Origin: Planctomycetota bacterium
GTDB taxonomy: Bacteria > Planctomycetota > UBA1135 > GCA-002686595
Direction of reading: 5' to 3'
DNA: 6,674 bases
Assembly: GCA_021776885.1 (NCBI GenBank)
Contig: JAJFFA010000705.1
Coordinates: 1-6,674 of the forward strand
The notes below the pieces were generated by a model. The model saw only the letters and a list, made by a program, of their open reading frames with translations. It had not been told where the DNA came from and made no database searches. Shown here piece after piece: positions 5,782 to 6,674 of the stretch. The position numbers and the translations under genes are program-made. Position 1 is the stretch's first letter; every line of letters starts with the position of its first letter.

Positions 5782-6674
5782 CTAGCGCTCCCCGAGCAGC
5801 TCGAGCATCGCCTTCCCCATGCCCTCGCCGATCAGGTAGTAGGACTCGGCGTTGTTGTTCCAGTGGTAGGCCTGGTCCGTGGGCGACTCTGGATGGGGGC
5901 GGAAGAAGTCGCGTGTACCCACGAAGGCCACGTTGCCGCGGAACTCCGCTCGCTCGGCGACGGCCGCCTGGGCTTGCATCAGGGAGAGCGCGCGTGGGTG
6001 CTTCTCTTCCCAGCCGCTCATGCCCGTTTCCGCGATCACGAAGGGCAGGTCGGGCACGCCGAGTTCCCTGCGCGCGTCGCGGATGAAGCAGGCGAGGTTC
6101 TCCTCGTAGGCGTCGTTGAACTCCTGGTTGACGCGGTCGTTCCAGCCCTGGTGCCAGCCGAGGCCGCCGATCTCGTGGCCCTCACCGGCGTAGTTCGGGA
6201 AGTGCTGCTCGAGGTCTGCGAGCGCCCCGTGCACGTGCTCGAAGAGCGCGCTGTAGCTGGGCCCGATCGCGCCGCCCGCGCTGGGGGGGCGGAAGTCGAC
6301 AGCGAGGCTCTTGCCGCCCCAGGCGACCTTGAGCAGCAGGACCTGGCTGTCCAGGTGATCGCCGACGACGTGCCCGAAGCCCAGCTCCGGGCCGATCGCG
6401 TCCTCGCGCGCGCCGTAGCCCGCGCAGAGCTCACCGTGCACGTCGCGCGAGCCGAGGAACGAGATCCACACGTCCGCGCGGCGGACCCACTGGCCCTCGC
6501 CGTCGACGAGGTGCGCATAGCGCTCGCTGCGCGCGATGTGCTCGAGGCTGCCCTTGCCGCCGTTGCGTTCCTCGCGCGCCTCGAGCGCGCCGTGGCCGAC
6601 CATGTTCGACTGGCCGGCGAGGACGAAGACCTTCAGCGGATCGCCCGCGTGGGCGCCGGGCGCGAGGCAGAGCA
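5782..6674 (-). CDS. Exported SGNH carbohydrate esterase, sialate O-acetylesterase (SASA) type, extreme N-terminus cut by window edge
   Basis: The frame is open from the right edge to a TAG at 5782 and gives 296 residues. It begins inside a signal peptide (LCLAPGAHA, probable cleavage after AHA), so the true start lies only a short way beyond the edge; an internal Met at 6603 is not the start because it lies inside the catalytic motif. The nucleophile block is VFVLAGQSNMVGHG, with Ser at 6607-6609. The Gly block is LLKVAWGGKSLAVDFRPPS, then GLGWHQGWND, and the catalytic His is probably in TDQAYHWNNNAESYYLIGEGMGKAM near the C-terminus. These four blocks in order identify the SASA family (CE6-like), which removes O-acetyl groups from sialic acid or, in many environmental members, from plant or algal polysaccharides. 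Family resemblance is strongest to planctomycete-type members, by memory. The enzyme would act in the periplasm or outside. The gene is convergent with the protease. The sugar substrate cannot be read from the sequence. Confidence 0.9.
   Translation of the reverse strand, partial: LCLAPGAHAGDPLKVFVLAGQSNMVGHGALEAREERNGGKGSLEHIARSERYAHLVDGEGQWVRRADVWISFLGSRDVHGELCAGYGAREDAIGPELGFGHVVGDHLDSQVLLLKVAWGGKSLAVDFRPPSAGGAIGPSYSALFEHVHGALADLEQHFPNYAGEGHEIGGLGWHQGWNDRVNQEFNDAYEENLACFIRDARRELGVPDLPFVIAETGMSGWEEKHPRALSLMQAQAAVAERAEFRGNVAFVGTRDFFRPHPESPTDQAYHWNNNAESYYLIGEGMGKAMLELLGER

Noticed and set aside
5782..6603. The esterase starting at the Met at 6603.
   Set aside because: That Met is part of the catalytic GQSNM motif, and the frame continues upstream through the nucleophile strand into a signal peptide at the window edge.

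Overview
The window comes from a high-GC bacterium: the genes use G or C at most third codon positions. It holds five protein genes and no RNA gene, insertion sequence or CRISPR array that I can see. Secreted proteins dominate: a Cys-rich exported protein, a lipoprotein with TPRs, a secreted clostripain-type protease and an exported SGNH esterase. The esterase closely resembles the sialate O-acetylesterases abundant in Planctomycetota, and the TPR part of the lipoprotein recalls proteins of Planctomycetota and Verrucomicrobiota. Planctomycetota is therefore my first guess and Myxococcota the alternative. This rests on remembered family resemblance, not on a search.

Layout. (1) Positions 1-832, minus strand: the N-terminal 277 residues of an unrecognised exported protein with 11 mature-region cysteines and a CCWPCACD motif; it runs off the left edge. 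(2) Positions 1002-2408, minus strand: a 12-TM APC-superfamily amino-acid permease of the YjeM/GABA-glutamate type. (3) Positions 2409-2899: a divergent intergenic region of about 490 bp with several short repeats, a hairpin and a possible -10 element. (4) Positions 2900-4183, plus strand: a lipoprotein with an N-terminal beta-rich domain and a C-terminal TPR domain. (5) Positions 4280-5716, plus strand: a secreted peptidase of family C11 with an intact His/Cys pair. (6) Positions 5782-6674, minus strand: an SGNH/SASA carbohydrate esterase convergent with the protease. Only its extreme N-terminus is missing, cut by the right edge.

How they fit together. Lipoprotein and protease lie in tandem 96 bp apart and may be co-transcribed; both act outside the cytoplasm. 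The permease diverges from them and could import amino acids released by proteolysis, while the esterase would deacetylate sugars. Scavenging of extracellular organic matter is a coherent but inferred theme. No defence, secretion or biosynthetic system is recognisable. The points most worth a second look are the Cys-rich protein, the absence of any Lys or Arg between the catalytic residues of the C11 protease, the domain pairing in the lipoprotein, and a coding-like 25-codon extension beyond the esterase stop codon.
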